Shown here in pieces: positions 1 to 9,932 of a DNA stretch of 64,000 nucleotides (position 1 is the first letter of the stretch; each line of letters opens with the position of its first letter). Below the pieces are notes generated by a model. That model saw only the letters and a program-made list of their open reading frames with translations. It had not been told where the DNA came from and made no database searches. The position numbers and the translations under genes were made by a program. The stretch is from NCBI GenBank assembly GCA_029844215.1, contig JAQGDG010000036.1:372001-436000 (forward strand), given 5' to 3'. The DNA comes from Przewalskia tangutica (lineage: Eukaryota; Streptophyta; Magnoliopsida; Solanales; Solanaceae).

Positions 1-228
1 CTGTTGTGGGCAGGGTTTGTAAAAAGGATTAAACTGTTCATGTTGAAAGAGTTGTTATTTATATATATACTGAAGGTAACCGTTTTTGGTTAGCCTGTCT
101 TCTTATTTCACTGTCTTATTACACTGGTTTCATGTATTGTCTTTATGTTCCGCTGATTACTCTGATGTATGTCTACTTGGGTGCCCGGGGTAAGGCACCA
201 GTCACGGGCCCGGGTTCGGGTCGTGACA
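1..228 (+). mobile_element. 3' tail of an LTR whose element lies left of the window
   Basis: The stretch ends in the family's LTR terminus (GGGTCGTGACA, ending at 228) and is followed at once by TATATGCAG, which continues a different LTR. Positions 229-380 match 20427-20578 (tail of A's 3' LTR), so 1-228 is the end of a separate plus-strand insertion into A's 5' LTR. TATAT at 229-233 is the likely right copy of its 5-bp target duplication. Nothing else of this element is visible. Confidence 0.75.
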
Positions 229-380
229 TATATGCAGAAAGACGACCTATCGGTTAGCCTATTTCTTGTATTAAATTGTTACCTGTCTTTGAGTTTTATT
301 CCGCTGGTTTTATCTGATGTATAATCACTAGGGTGCCCGGGGTAAGGCACCAGTCGCGGGCCCGAGGTCGGGTCGTGACA
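229..380 (+). repeat. End of A's 5' LTR
   Basis: 152 bp nearly identical to the end of the 3' LTR (20427-20578), ending GTCGTGACA directly before the primer site. It includes the terminal stem GGTGCC...GGCACC found in every LTR of the window. Confidence 0.85.
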
Positions 381-384
381 AAAG

Positions 385-396
385 TGGTATCAGAGC
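385..396 (+). other. Primer binding site of A (initiator Met tRNA)
   Basis: TGGTATCAGAGC, four bases inside the LTR end, complementary to the 3' end of plant initiator methionine tRNA. It primes minus-strand cDNA and fixes the 5' LTR boundary at 380. Confidence 0.92.
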
Positions 397-441
397 AGTT
401 AATCCTCGGAAAGTGTCTACATACCGTATCTAGTAGAGTCT

Positions 442-477
442 TGATTATCGGCGGGTTGGCCACCACACCTATAATCA
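442..477 (+). other. Post-PBS leader hairpin of A (divergent copy)
   Basis: TGATTAT pairs with ATAATCA around a weakened inner stem. The apical loop carries TGGCCA instead of the GTGCAC seen in the other elements, but it is still a 6-base palindrome. It lies 46 nt after the PBS. See the finding on a candidate dimerisation signal. Confidence 0.5.
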
Positions 478-586
478 GGAGTCTACAGGATATTTAGGAT
501 TAATTTTCATTCTTCTCACTCTGAGATCGTGCGATAGAGCTGTGTTATAAGTTGGACTCCCTCTGACGTATAAGAATGTACCAGTT

Positions 587-1020
587 GTGCGTCCACGCAA
601 GGAAACTAGGGCCCAGAAGGGCAAGGTAGCAGAAGGAGCTGCTAGTAGAACACAGAGGGCTATGAGGGCACATGCCCAGTCATAACCTGAGGTAGTGCTT
701 CAGACGGCGAGTTCTACGACGCCGCCAGCCCCAGCAGAGTTTAGAGCAGCGGTAGCAGCTACAGAGGCCACAATACCTAAGCCTCTAGTACCACGACCCG
801 GAGCCGAAGATATGGGTTACAAAGAGATGGCCCAGTTACTAGCTAGGATCGTGGCAAGGCATGAAGACAGACGGGAGCCGGTAGTACCGGTGGCGCACCC
901 CAGAACTGATATTTTGAGGCTTCGGTACTTCTTGAGTTGAAGTCCACCAGAGTTCTATGGATCGAGAACTGAGGAAGATCCTCAGGAGTTTATTCGACAG
1001 CTGCAGCGGATCATGAAGGT
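587..1020 (+). pseudogene. gag: gag N-terminal part of A
   Basis: Retrotransposon capsid-type gag; the product would form the virus-like particle. The frame starts at GTG (587) where related copies have ATG, in the context of a basic N-terminus (RPRKETRAQKGK). An in-frame TAA near 682 and TGA at 938-940 interrupt it, both explicable by C-to-T change. The conserved gag stretch MGYKEMAQLLARIVARHE lies at about residues 75-92, and PPEFYGSR...DPQEFIRQLQRIM follows the TGA. At 1020 array A' begins, and the frame resumes at 15600. Nonfunctional as read. Confidence 0.85.
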
Positions 1021-1433
1021 TGTTATACCCCGTATTTCCAGAGTATGTATGTGAGGACGTACGTACAATTGTGTAAGCCCGAATTATGTTACGGACGAAA
1101 TTGTGCACATCCACGAGAAAGATTTGTTTTTCCGACGAAAAATTTTCCGAACCTTGTAAAGGAATTTTACGTTTTCAAGAAAATATTTATTTTGGATTTT
1201 TCCGAGAGATGAAATATGTTGGACCAATAGGAGGGTGACATGTGTAACCCTTATGTGGCAAAGTTGGACGTTTTTGTGGGCAAAGAGAGTGGCACGTTTT
1301 TTGTGTTTTAAAGGCCTTAAACATTTGGTCAATGTTTGGCTAGATATTTGTGTAGTAGATGGATAAGTGGGACCCACACACACATGTCCAAATCTTCACC
1401 CTCCACTTGCTTTGATCTTGGCCATTGATTTCC

Positions 1434-1442
1434 CTATAAATA
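1434..1442 (+). promoter_or_regulatory. TATA box of A' LTR 1
   Basis: CTATAAATA, about 410 bp into the LTR. Transcription (start of R) would be expected roughly 30 bp downstream. The same box sits at the matching place in all A' LTRs. Confidence 0.75.
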
Positions 1443-2462
1443 CCCCTTGTGTGCAAGACTTATTCTTCATCCACACTTGAGAAATTCCAAGGCAAAAATC
1501 CCTCCCTCCCTTTTAGTAGTTCTCGTCCAAGCTCCCCCTCCCCCTTTGTGAAGCCCTCGGCCGAAACACCCCCCCCCCTTCCTAGTTGTTCTCGTCGAAA
1601 TACCCCCCCTTGGTAGAAAAGTATTCTCCAAGTATTGTTACTATCCCAAAATACCTTAGCCAAATACCTTGTAGTATTCCAAAGTCACCTCTATACTAAA
1701 AGACCAGAAATACTACCTTATATCCATTAGTCACTAAACGAAACCCTGGGGAAATCTTCATAGTTGGTTGAAGTATTAAGTAGAAGTCGTTTAGAAACTT
1801 CTAAGGGTTTCTTGGAGATATCGGAGCGTGCAAATTATGAGCTAAACGTTGTTCAGGATCGACATTTAAACTTGGATAATTTTGGGCTTATCGAGGTAAA
1901 TACTCTTGTCCTTCTATTGTAATTGGAGATTACATATAAGAGTAGTTTAGATTTGAGTATAAGATATAGAAGGATATGAAAGAAGAGAATTGAACTTACA
2001 TAGATTGTATTTACTGATGAACTTGTGTAGTTGTGGGTAGGGAAGTCTGCCCAATTTTTCCGTAGAATCAAGAACCTTCGCTAGAATATTCTACAGAGTA
2101 GTCTAGGCGTTGATAGACGATTTGACTATTATAGGTTGATACTCTGCGACATATTTGACTTGGCGGTCGATTTGTGAGGTATGTGATTCTTCCTATACTC
2201 TTGAGCATGATATTTTGATATATATATATAGTACGGTAGACGTACGTGTGTTAACTAAAAAGGGTTTTAATCTGATGTCTGTTGACTTGAGTCTTGAAGT
2301 ATTTCAAAAGAATTATGAATCATTTTTGAAAGAAGAGTAATACTTAGTTTTAAAAGCTTAAGAGTTATACTAGCTTTATGGGAAGTTAGGTATAACGACT
2401 TAAGAGAGATAAAAGGAACGGTTTACTTAATTGTTTATGAAAGCCTTGTATTGATTTCAGAA

Positions 2463-2630
2463 ATGAGAATAAGCATCGAAGAAACCACTGCAGCGTTAAT
2501 AAAGGAAAATGTATTGACAAATAATTAATTATATTAAAACCAGTAGAAACCTCCATCTGCATAGAAGCTAAGATAAGACAAAATTGTATTACATTTTCTA
2601 GATCATGGCTGCTTTAATAAGATTGTTATA
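2463..2630 (+). repeat. Shared 165-bp LTR island, A' copy 1
   Basis: Starts ATGAGAATAAGCATCGAA and ends with ATCATGGCTGCTTTAATAAG. The same block occurs in the LTRs of D, E and F but not in those of A, B, C or G. No reading frame is kept between copies. Confidence 0.75.
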
Positions 2631-2889
2631 AACAAGAATAACTACTCACACATAAGGTATATGCTACTCAATTGTTTTAAAAAGAGATTGTGTTATTTGA
2701 TTAAGACTATGAACTATGAAATCTTTCGGAAGTAAAAGACTTGAGTATATTTTAATTAGGCAACTTGAACTTTTGGAAAAGAATGTTGTTACTTGATTTT
2801 AAAAAAGGAAAGTGTTTGTGATTTAAAAGAAAAGTATGGTATTATCTTAATCTGTCTTAAAAGAGAGTTTAAATGTTATGTCCAATTTG

Positions 2890-3262
2890 ACACCGAGTCC
2901 ATTTAGATGGGCCTGAATGTATACCACCCGATTCTACACCGAGTCCATGAGATGGACCGAATGTATTACACCGATTTAATCCGAGTCCATGAGATGGACC
3001 GAATGTATTCCACCCGATTTATCACCGAGTCCATGAGATGGGCCGAATGTATTCCACCCGATTTGATACCGAGTCCATGGGATGGGCCAAGAATGTATTC
3101 CACACGTTTGATACCGAGTCCATGGGATGGACCGGAAATGTATTCCACTCGATTTGATACCGAGTCCATGAGATGGACCGAATGTATTCCATATGATCCG
3201 CACCGAGTCCATGATGGGCCGAATGTGACCATGTGATTCCACCTCGAGTCCCATGGATGGGC
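2890..3262 (+). repeat. 46-bp minisatellite in A' LTR 1, about 9 units
   Basis: Each unit begins CCGAGTCCATGAGATGGACC. Several units are 1-3 bases shorter than 46 because CCGGGAATG reads CCGAATG. Since 46 is not a multiple of 3, every frame cycles through the array; the minus-strand open frames across it are by-products. Confidence 0.92.
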
Positions 3263-3879
3263 CGAGACATGTTATACGTATCACATGATTTATACCTAGA
3301 CTCTGGCGGTGAGAAGGAGTTCCACGTACGGCGGATGACTTGAGGCGTGAGTCCACGACTTGACATGATCGCTTATGTTGTGAATCGTAGTTTGTTATCA
3401 TACATGTCTCCTGCTTTATTTTAGATCGTTATGATTTCGTTTACGATTTCCACATACTTGGTACTCGCAGATCGACCTCCTGGGCCGCGTCATGCCGCAG
3501 TAGAGGTACATCGATTGATCCTCACTCTTAGGATCACGAACAGATTAGGAAGCTCCGTTTTCTCCGGAGGCTTGTCTTTTGGTATGTTTTCCCCGAGTTT
3601 GTAAGTTCTTGTACATTCAGGGGTATGGCGGGGCCCTGTCCCGTCATAGTTGTTGTAAAAATCTTAGAGGTCTGTAGTACTGTTGTGTGCAGGATTTGTA
3701 AAAGGGATGTAATTGTTCAAGTGTATATATATATATGCCGACAGGCAGCCTTTCTCAGATAAACTGTTTCTCACTTCATTTTGTTTCATGTCTTGTTTTA
3801 TTCCGCTGGTTACTCTGATTTATGTCTACTTGGGTGCCCGGGTAAGGCACGACCACGCCCGGATCGGTCGTCACAAAAG

Positions 3880-3890
3880 TGGTATCGAGC
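3880..3890 (+). other. Primer binding site of A' internal region 1 (one base short)
   Basis: Reads TGGTATCGAGC. The expected CAG is CG here, while the sister copy at 9732 has the full TGGTATCAGAGC. The missing base falls at a CNG site, as do many differences between copies. Confidence 0.85.
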
Positions 3891-3933
3891 TTAATCCTCG
3901 GAAAGTGTCTACAGATCGTATCTAGTAGAGTCT

Positions 3934-3969
3934 TGATTATCGGTGTGTTGTGCACCACACCAATAATCA
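3934..3969 (+). other. Post-PBS hairpin with GTGCAC loop, A' region 1
   Basis: TGATTAT-C-GGTGTG / TTGTGCAC / CACACC-A-ATAATCA: 13 pairs with one C-A mismatch and an 8-nt loop holding the palindrome GTGCAC. It lies between PBS and gag. Confidence 0.7.
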
Positions 3970-4077
3970 GGAGGCTATAAGATATTTAGGATTGGTTTCT
4001 ATTCTTCTCATTCTGAGATCGTGCCTTAGAGCTGTGTTATAAGTTGGACCCCTCTAACGTATTCTTTTATGCCAGTT

Positions 4078-5216
4078 ATGCCTCTATGAAAGGCAATCAG
4101 GGCCCGTAGAAGGCGCGCGTGAGGAGGCTGCGAGTAGAGTAGCGGCGGTCTCTGCGAGACCACAATACCGAGCCTCCATCCCACGGCTGGAGCAGAGAGA
4201 TGGGTTACGCGAGATGGCCCGATTAATGACCGTGATAGTGGCAAGACACGAGGATAAGCCGATGCAAAGAATTCGCAGACGTAGTACCGTAGTTCACCCG
4301 AGAGCGGATAGTTTGAGATCGCTGGGACTTTCTCGAGTTGCAGCCGCCGTTGTTTTATGGATCGAGGCACGAGGATGATCCGCAGGAGTTCATCCGAAGC
4401 GATTCTGACGCAGAGTGATCAAGGCTTGAACCGAGTCGGTGGTCTTAGGTTCGCATCGGTTGCGTGATACCGCAATGATCGTTTGATTTGTGGAGCTGTC
4501 CCGGGGAGCACCTCCGGCTATTTGGGACGAGTTCTGGAGGCATTTCGCCACTTCTTGCCTCCGCAGAATGGAGGGCACGCCGACAGATTTACGATCTTTG
4601 CGGCGAGAGGCGGTTCGGGAGTACAACGTGGAGTTTGACTCATTGGCTCGGTATGTCCCGCGTTAGTAGCCGATATGGAGGACGTAGTACACCGCCACGC
4701 CACCGGCTCGATGACTACTGGCGAGGCTTGTTCGGTGTAGCCTTCACCGCATGAACATTGCCCGTATGCATGCTTATGCACTTGGATGTGAGGAGCGGAG
4801 GGGTCGACGGAATGACCGAGATCAGCAGAAGAGGGCCAGAACAGCAGGGTCCTTTGGCAACTTTCGAGGCGGACCGCCTCAGCAGCAGGTTAGTTATGCA
4901 CCTCCGCCAATACAGAGTGGTCCTCCACAGTCTTCAGGACGTTCGGGGTATTCGGGAGCTGGTCGGGGCTCCAGGGCTTCTGGTTTCTGAGATATACATG
5001 GGTTCTAGCCGCAGATTCATGTCCCCTCGGTGCACGATGTGGCGGCGTCATCCCGGGAATGTCGCTTTTTTATCAGTGCTTGTTTCACTGCGCCGTCGAG
5101 GCCATGTGACGAGACCGCCCTTATAGGAGGGTACATGTAGAATGACGCAGCTGCACGGTCATGGCGAGTTCATCGCCTTCTATAGCTATGCGCCCGGCAG
5201 GGCAGGATTAGGATTA
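4078..5216 (+). pseudogene. gag: gag remnant, A' internal region 1
   Basis: Begins ATG CCT CTA TGA, so the fourth codon is a stop where related elements have CGC. The same stop is in copy 2. Downstream the frame shifts many times at GC-rich positions. Recognisable pieces are the QKGK-like basic N-terminus, the MGY...EMA block near 4200, the glycine-rich linker at about 4850-4990 and a scrambled knuckle region near 5030-5110. Not translatable as read, though some frameshifts may be consensus errors. Confidence 0.8.
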
Positions 5217-5387
5217 AAGCGACGAAGGGAAAATGAAGCAGATGATACTAGTATATTCTTACCCCTCTAGAGACTAGTATGCGTTGATGATATGATGAAG
5301 TGCTAAGTATTATGTTCAGATAGCATTATGTTAAAATTGTGTTTAGAAAACATGGTTAGTTAGAAGGGTAAGATTGGGGACAGGGAA

Positions 5388-5790
5388 ATTGTGAGCCTTA
5401 GAATATTATACGTAGAGACCTTAGATGCGAGGCCATCTTGAGTAAAAGATTTATTTTTATGTTGACCTTTATCGGAGTGCATAGTATACGTGGGATATAT
5501 TTGTGTGATACGTCCCTGAGTGGTATGAAATGAAAGAGGGTAGTTGAGCTAAGGAGACCACTAGGTTTTCGTGACTTGATTAGTAAGATTGTTCCGGATC
5601 GGGGGAACAAGAGTTTGGCGCGATAGCGGGTCGGGTTGAGGACCGATCGCGGGTCAACCCGCGGCCTGTAGTGTGGTGGGGTCAGTTCGAGGTGGTCCCG
5701 CCAGGTGGTAGGGTCACGAGGGCGCTAGGCCCAAGTTTAGATGACCGTCGTACGAGTTCGTGGATGCGTTCGACCAGTAGTCGGGCCGAT
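5388..5790 (+). other. Conserved noncoding block (CNB), A' region 1
   Basis: Runs from GTGAGCCTTAGAATATT to the stretch around GGTGGTCCCGCCAGG and the GTTCGTGGATG segment. Contains CGGGTTG...CAACCCG (near 5632-5662), which can pair. Matching blocks follow gag in A, E, F and even in B. It is not coding in any consistent frame. Confidence 0.75.
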
Positions 5791-5817
5791 GAGGTCAGCC
5801 CATCTTGTCTTTCAGTC

Positions 5818-6500
5818 AGAACTGTTTACTCGGCAGAGGGTTATGCGAGATGTTATATATCAGGAAGGTTGTAAGACTGCACGGGGTTCCTACTTTTACC
5901 TTATGACAGGCAGTGGAGCCCAGTTTACGGCTATTTCTTTTTATGGAGGTTTTACCAGGCAAGGTTAGGAACTCAGGTGAGTCTCAGTATTGCATTCACC
6001 CTCGGGCCGGTGTTTTTGGATTTCAGAGGTAGCTGTAAGGATTATTCGCCTCTTGTTGAGTAAGTATTATAATAGCTACCATTTCAGTATTCGGATGTCA
6101 CCTTATGAAGCCTTGTATGGGCGGAAGTGTAGGTTGCCGGTCGATTGGTTCGATGTTGGCAAGGTTCAGATAGTTGGTCCATACTTGATCCAGCAGGATG
6201 TGGATAAGGTGGAGCTTATCCAGGAGAGGTTATTGGCAGCTCAGAGTCAACAGAAGTTGTGCGGATAATCAGCGTCGACACTTGGAGTTCGTGACGGTGG
6301 GTTTTCTTGAAGGTACCACCGGGCGGCGTGACGAGATTTGGAAAGTAGGGGAAACTTAGCCCGAGGTACTTTGAGCGGTTTCAGATCATTTGGAGAATAA
6401 GCCAGGTTGCCTATAAGTTAGCTTTGCCGTCCGACGTAGGAGACAGTACATCCGGTCTTTCATGTTGCTATGTTCTAAAAGTATCGAGATCCATCAGTGT
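5818..6500 (+). pseudogene. pol: Integrase core end plus C-terminal remnant, A' region 1
   Basis: Starts in the integrase core at SGAQFTA (near 5908). The aspartate expected just before that motif reads Gly (TGSGAQF), so the second catalytic acid is lost. It continues through MSPYEALYGRKCR (6091-6130), a WFDVG stretch and LIQERLLAAQS, to a degenerate region resembling the integrase C-terminal domain near 6300-6480. RT, RNase H and the integrase N-terminus are absent. Several stops and shifts; nonfunctional. Confidence 0.8.
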
Positions 6501-6817
6501 TCCCGATTAATGATGACCAAGTTGGAGATAGTAACCGAGATTTTGGAAACAAGCAATAACTGAAAGGTGGTAAGTTTAGTTGAAGTGTTCGAGTGTATGG
6601 CGAGGGTACGACGAGTAAGAGAATAGAAGTGATCATTACTTTTGTGAAGTAAAGGTGCGAAGGAATATCTTTTAGCCTTGAGTGGGAGCTTTTGTGATGA
6701 TAGAGGTGATTCCTCGTGGACTTGGATTTAAGTATTTGCGCGTGTGTTATTTTGTGGCCATGTGTGGCATTGGCAACTTGTTTAAAGGAACTTCATCGTT
6801 ATCTGTCTTGAGAAGGA

Positions 6818-6851
6818 ACATTCGGGACGAATGTTTCTAAGGATGGGAGAA
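6818..6851 (+). other. Palindrome and polypurine tract before A' LTR 2
   Basis: ACATTCG-GGA-CGAATGT (6818-6834) is a perfect 7-bp inverted repeat. The purine tract AAGGATGGGAGAA (6839-6851) touches the LTR and would prime plus-strand synthesis. Confidence 0.8.
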
Positions 6852-7255
6852 TGTTATACCCCGTATTTCCAGAGTATGTATGTGATGACGTCGCATAAAT
6901 TGTGTAAGCCCGAATTATGTTAAGGACGAAATTGTGCACATCCACGAGAAAGATTTGTTTTTCCGACGGAAAATTTTCCGAACCTTGTAAAGGAATTTTA
7001 CGTTTTCAAGAAAATATTTATTTTGGATTTTTCCGAGAGATGAAATATTTTGGACCAATAGGTGTGTCACCCTTAGGTGGCAAAGTTGGACGTTTTTGTG
7101 GGCAAAGAGAGTGGCACGTTTTTTGTGTTTTAAAGGCCTTAAACATTTGGTCAATGTTTGGCTAGATATTTGTGTAGTAGATGGATAAGTGGGACCCACA
7201 CACACATGTCCAAATCTTCACCCTCCACTTGCTTTGATCTTGGCCATTGATTTCC

Positions 7256-7264
7256 CTATAAATA
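7256..7264 (+). promoter_or_regulatory. TATA box of A' LTR 2
   Basis: CTATAAATA in the same context as in LTR 1 (TTGATTTCC upstream). Confidence 0.75.
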
Positions 7265-8295
7265 CCCCTTGTGTGCAAGACTTATTCTTCATCCACACTT
7301 GAGAAATTCCAAGGCAAAAATCCCTCCCTCCCTTTTAGTAGTTCTCGTCCAAGCTGCCCCTCCCCTTTGAAGCCCTCGCGAAACACCCCTTTCTATTTGT
7401 TCTCGTCGAAATACCCCCCCCCTTGGTAGAAAAGTATTCTCCAAGTATTGTTACTATCCCAAAATACCTTAGCCAAATACCTTGTAGTATTCCAAAGTCA
7501 CCTCTATACTAAAAGCCCAGAAATACTACCTTATATCCATTAGTCACTAAACGAAACCCTGGGGAAATCTTCATAGTTGGTTGAAGTATTAAGTAGAAGT
7601 CGTTTAGAAACTTCTAAGGGTTTCTTGGAGCTATCGGAGCGTGCAAATTAGGAGCTAAACGTTGTTCAGGATCGACATTTAAACTTGGATAATTTTGGGC
7701 TTATCGAGGTAAATACTCTTGTCCTTCTATTGTAATTGGAGATTACATATAAGAGTAGTTTAGATTTGAGTATAAGATATAGAAGGATATGAAAGAAGAG
7801 AATTGAATCAGATTTACATAGACTGCATTTACAGTAGACTTGTGTAGTTTGACGGGTAGGGAAGTGCTGCCCAATTTTTCCGTAGAATCAAGAACCTTCT
7901 GCTTAGAATATTCTACAGAGTAGTCTAGACGTTGATAGACGTATTTGACTATTATAGGTTGATACTCTGCGCGCGACATATTTGACTTGGCAGGTCGATT
8001 TCGCCGAGGAGGTATGTGATTCTTCCTATACTCTTGAGCATGATATTTTGATATATATATATAGTACGGTAGACGTACGTGTGTTAACTAAAAAGGGTTT
8101 TAATCTGATGTCTGTTGACTTGAGTCTTGAAGTATTTCAAAAGAATTATGAATCATTTTTGAAAGAAGAGTAATACTTAGTTTTAAAAGCTTAAGAGTTA
8201 TACTAGCTTTATGGAAAGTTAGGTATAACGACTTAAGAGAGATAAAAGGAACGGTTTACTTAATTGTTTATGAAAGCCTTGTATTGATTTCAGAA

Positions 8296-8463
8296 ATGAG
8301 AATAAGCATCGAAGAAACCACTGCAGCGTTAATAAAGGAAAATGTATTGACAAATAATTAATTATATTAAAACCAGTAGAAACCTCCATCTGCATAGAAG
8401 CTAAGATAAGACAAAATTGTATTACATTTTCTAGATCATGGCTGCTTTAATAAGATTGTTATA
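8296..8463 (+). repeat. Shared 165-bp LTR island, A' copy 2
   Basis: Identical in sequence and position to the copy at 2463-2630. Confidence 0.75.
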
Positions 8464-8722
8464 AACAAGAATAACTACTCACACATAAGGTATATGCTAC
8501 TCAATTGTTTTAAAAAGAGATTGTGTTATTTGATTAAGACTATGAACTATGAAATCTTTCGGAAGTAAAAGACTTGAGTATATTTTAATTAGGCAACTTG
8601 AACTTTTGGAAAAGAATGTTGTTACTTGATTTTAAAAAAGGAAAGTGTTTGTGATTTAAAAGAAAAGTATGGTATTATCTTAATCTGTCTTAAAAGAGAG
8701 TTTAAATGTTATGTCCAATTTG

Positions 8723-9110
8723 ACACCGAGTCCATGAGATGGACCGGGAATGTATACCACCCGATTCTACACCGAGTCCATGAGATGGACCGGGAATGTA
8801 TTACACCCGATTTAATACCGAGTCCATGAGATGGACCGGGAATGTATTCCACCCGATTTAATACCGAGTCCATGAGATGGACCGGGAATGTATTCCACCC
8901 GATTTGATACCGAGTCCATGGGATGGACCGGGAATGTATTCCACACGTTTTGATACCGAGTCCATGGGATGGACCGGGAATGTATTCCACCCGATTTGAT
9001 ACCGAGTCCATGAGATGGACCGGGAATGTATTCCATACGATCCGGCACCGAGTCCATGAGATGGACCGGGAATGTGACCATGTGATTCCACCTCGAGTCC
9101 CATGGGATGG
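8723..9110 (+). repeat. 46-bp minisatellite in A' LTR 2, 9 units
   Basis: CCGAGTCCA begins at 8726, 8772, 8818, 8864, 8910, 8956, 9002 and 9048, an exact 46-bp period, then a diverged ninth unit near 9093. Confidence 0.95.
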
Positions 9111-9731
9111 GCCGAGACATGTTATACGTATCACATGATTTATACCTAGACTGCCGGCAGTGAGGAAGGAGTTCCACGGCGTGAGGATGACTTGAGGCGT
9201 GAGTCCCGACTTGACATGATCGCTTTTATGTTTGGAATCAGTAGTTTGTTATCATACATGTCTCTGTTTTATTTTAGACCGTTATGATTTCGTTTACGAT
9301 TTTCGATTTCACATACTTGGTACTGTTATCGACCTCCCGCTGCGTTAAATGCCGCAGTAGAGGTACATCGGTTGATCCTCACTCTTAGGATCACGATTCA
9401 GCGTATTAGGAAGCTCCGCTTTATCCGAGGCTTGTCTTTGGTATGTTTTCCCGAGTTTGTAAGTTCTTGTACATTCGGGGTATGGCGGGCCCCTGTCCGT
9501 CATAGTTGTTGTAAAAATCTTAGAAGTGCAGTATCGCTGTAGGCAGGATTTGTAAAGGGATGTAATTGTTCAAGTGTATATATATATATACGCCGACAGC
9601 ACTTTCTTAGATAAAGCTGTTTCACTTCATTTTGTTTCATGTCTTGTTTTTATTAGTTACTCTGATTTATGTCTACTTGGGTGCCCGGGTAAGACACCAG
9701 TCACGGGCCCGGAATCGGGTCGTCACAAAAG

Positions 9732-9743
9732 TGGTATCAGAGC
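9732..9743 (+). other. Primer binding site of A' internal region 2
   Basis: Full TGGTATCAGAGC, four bases inside LTR 2. Confidence 0.92.
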
Positions 9744-9788
9744 AGTTAATCCTCGGAAAGTGTCTACAGACCGTATCTAGTAGAGTCT

Positions 9789-9824
9789 TGATTATCGGTG
9801 TGTTGTGCACCACACCAATAATCA
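9789..9824 (+). other. Post-PBS hairpin with GTGCAC loop, A' region 2
   Basis: Same 36 bases as at 3934-3969, 46 nt downstream of the PBS. Confidence 0.7.
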
Positions 9825-9932
9825 GGAGGCTATAGGATATTTAGGATTGGTTTCTATTCTTCTCATTCTGAGATCGTGCCTTAGAGCTGTGTTATAAGTT
9901 GGACCCCTCTAACGTATTCTTTTATGCCAGTT

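Larger units (their letters stand above)
1021..3875 (+). repeat. A' LTR 1
   Basis: 2855 bp, from TGTTATACCCCGTATTTCC to GTCACA. It holds a TATA box (1434-1442), C-rich leader tracts (1500-1612), the shared 165-bp island (2463-2630) and a 46-bp tandem array (2890-3262). The AT-rich body matches LTR 2 almost base for base, while GC-rich stretches differ by small indels. Confidence 0.92.
6852..9727 (+). repeat. A' LTR 2 (middle LTR, shared by both units)
   Basis: 2876 bp, same termini and layout as LTR 1: TATA box, island (8296-8463) and 46-bp array. It acts as the 3' LTR of unit 1 and the 5' LTR of unit 2, as expected after recombination between LTRs. Confidence 0.92.

Noticed and set aside
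2155..2340. 61-codon frame MTWRSICEVCDSS... and its copy at 7982
   Set aside because: Inside the AT-rich LTR body; third A' copy has changed start and substitutions without coding pattern; no domain.
5671..5874. Small frame MWWGQFEVVPPGGRV and its copy at 11500
   Set aside because: Lies in the conserved noncoding block; the related blocks in A, B and E do not keep the frame.
8723..9110. Regular 46-bp repeats resembling a CRISPR array
   Set aside because: Units are contiguous with no unique spacers, occur in three LTR copies of a plant retrotransposon, and no cas-like gene is present.
8709..9177. Minus-strand open frames over the 46-bp array (GPSHGLGIKSG-type repeats), also at 2966-3401 and 14623-15073
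   Set aside because: They come from repetition of a stop-free 46-bp unit cycling through frames, with no start context, no conservation outside the repeat and no homology I recognise.
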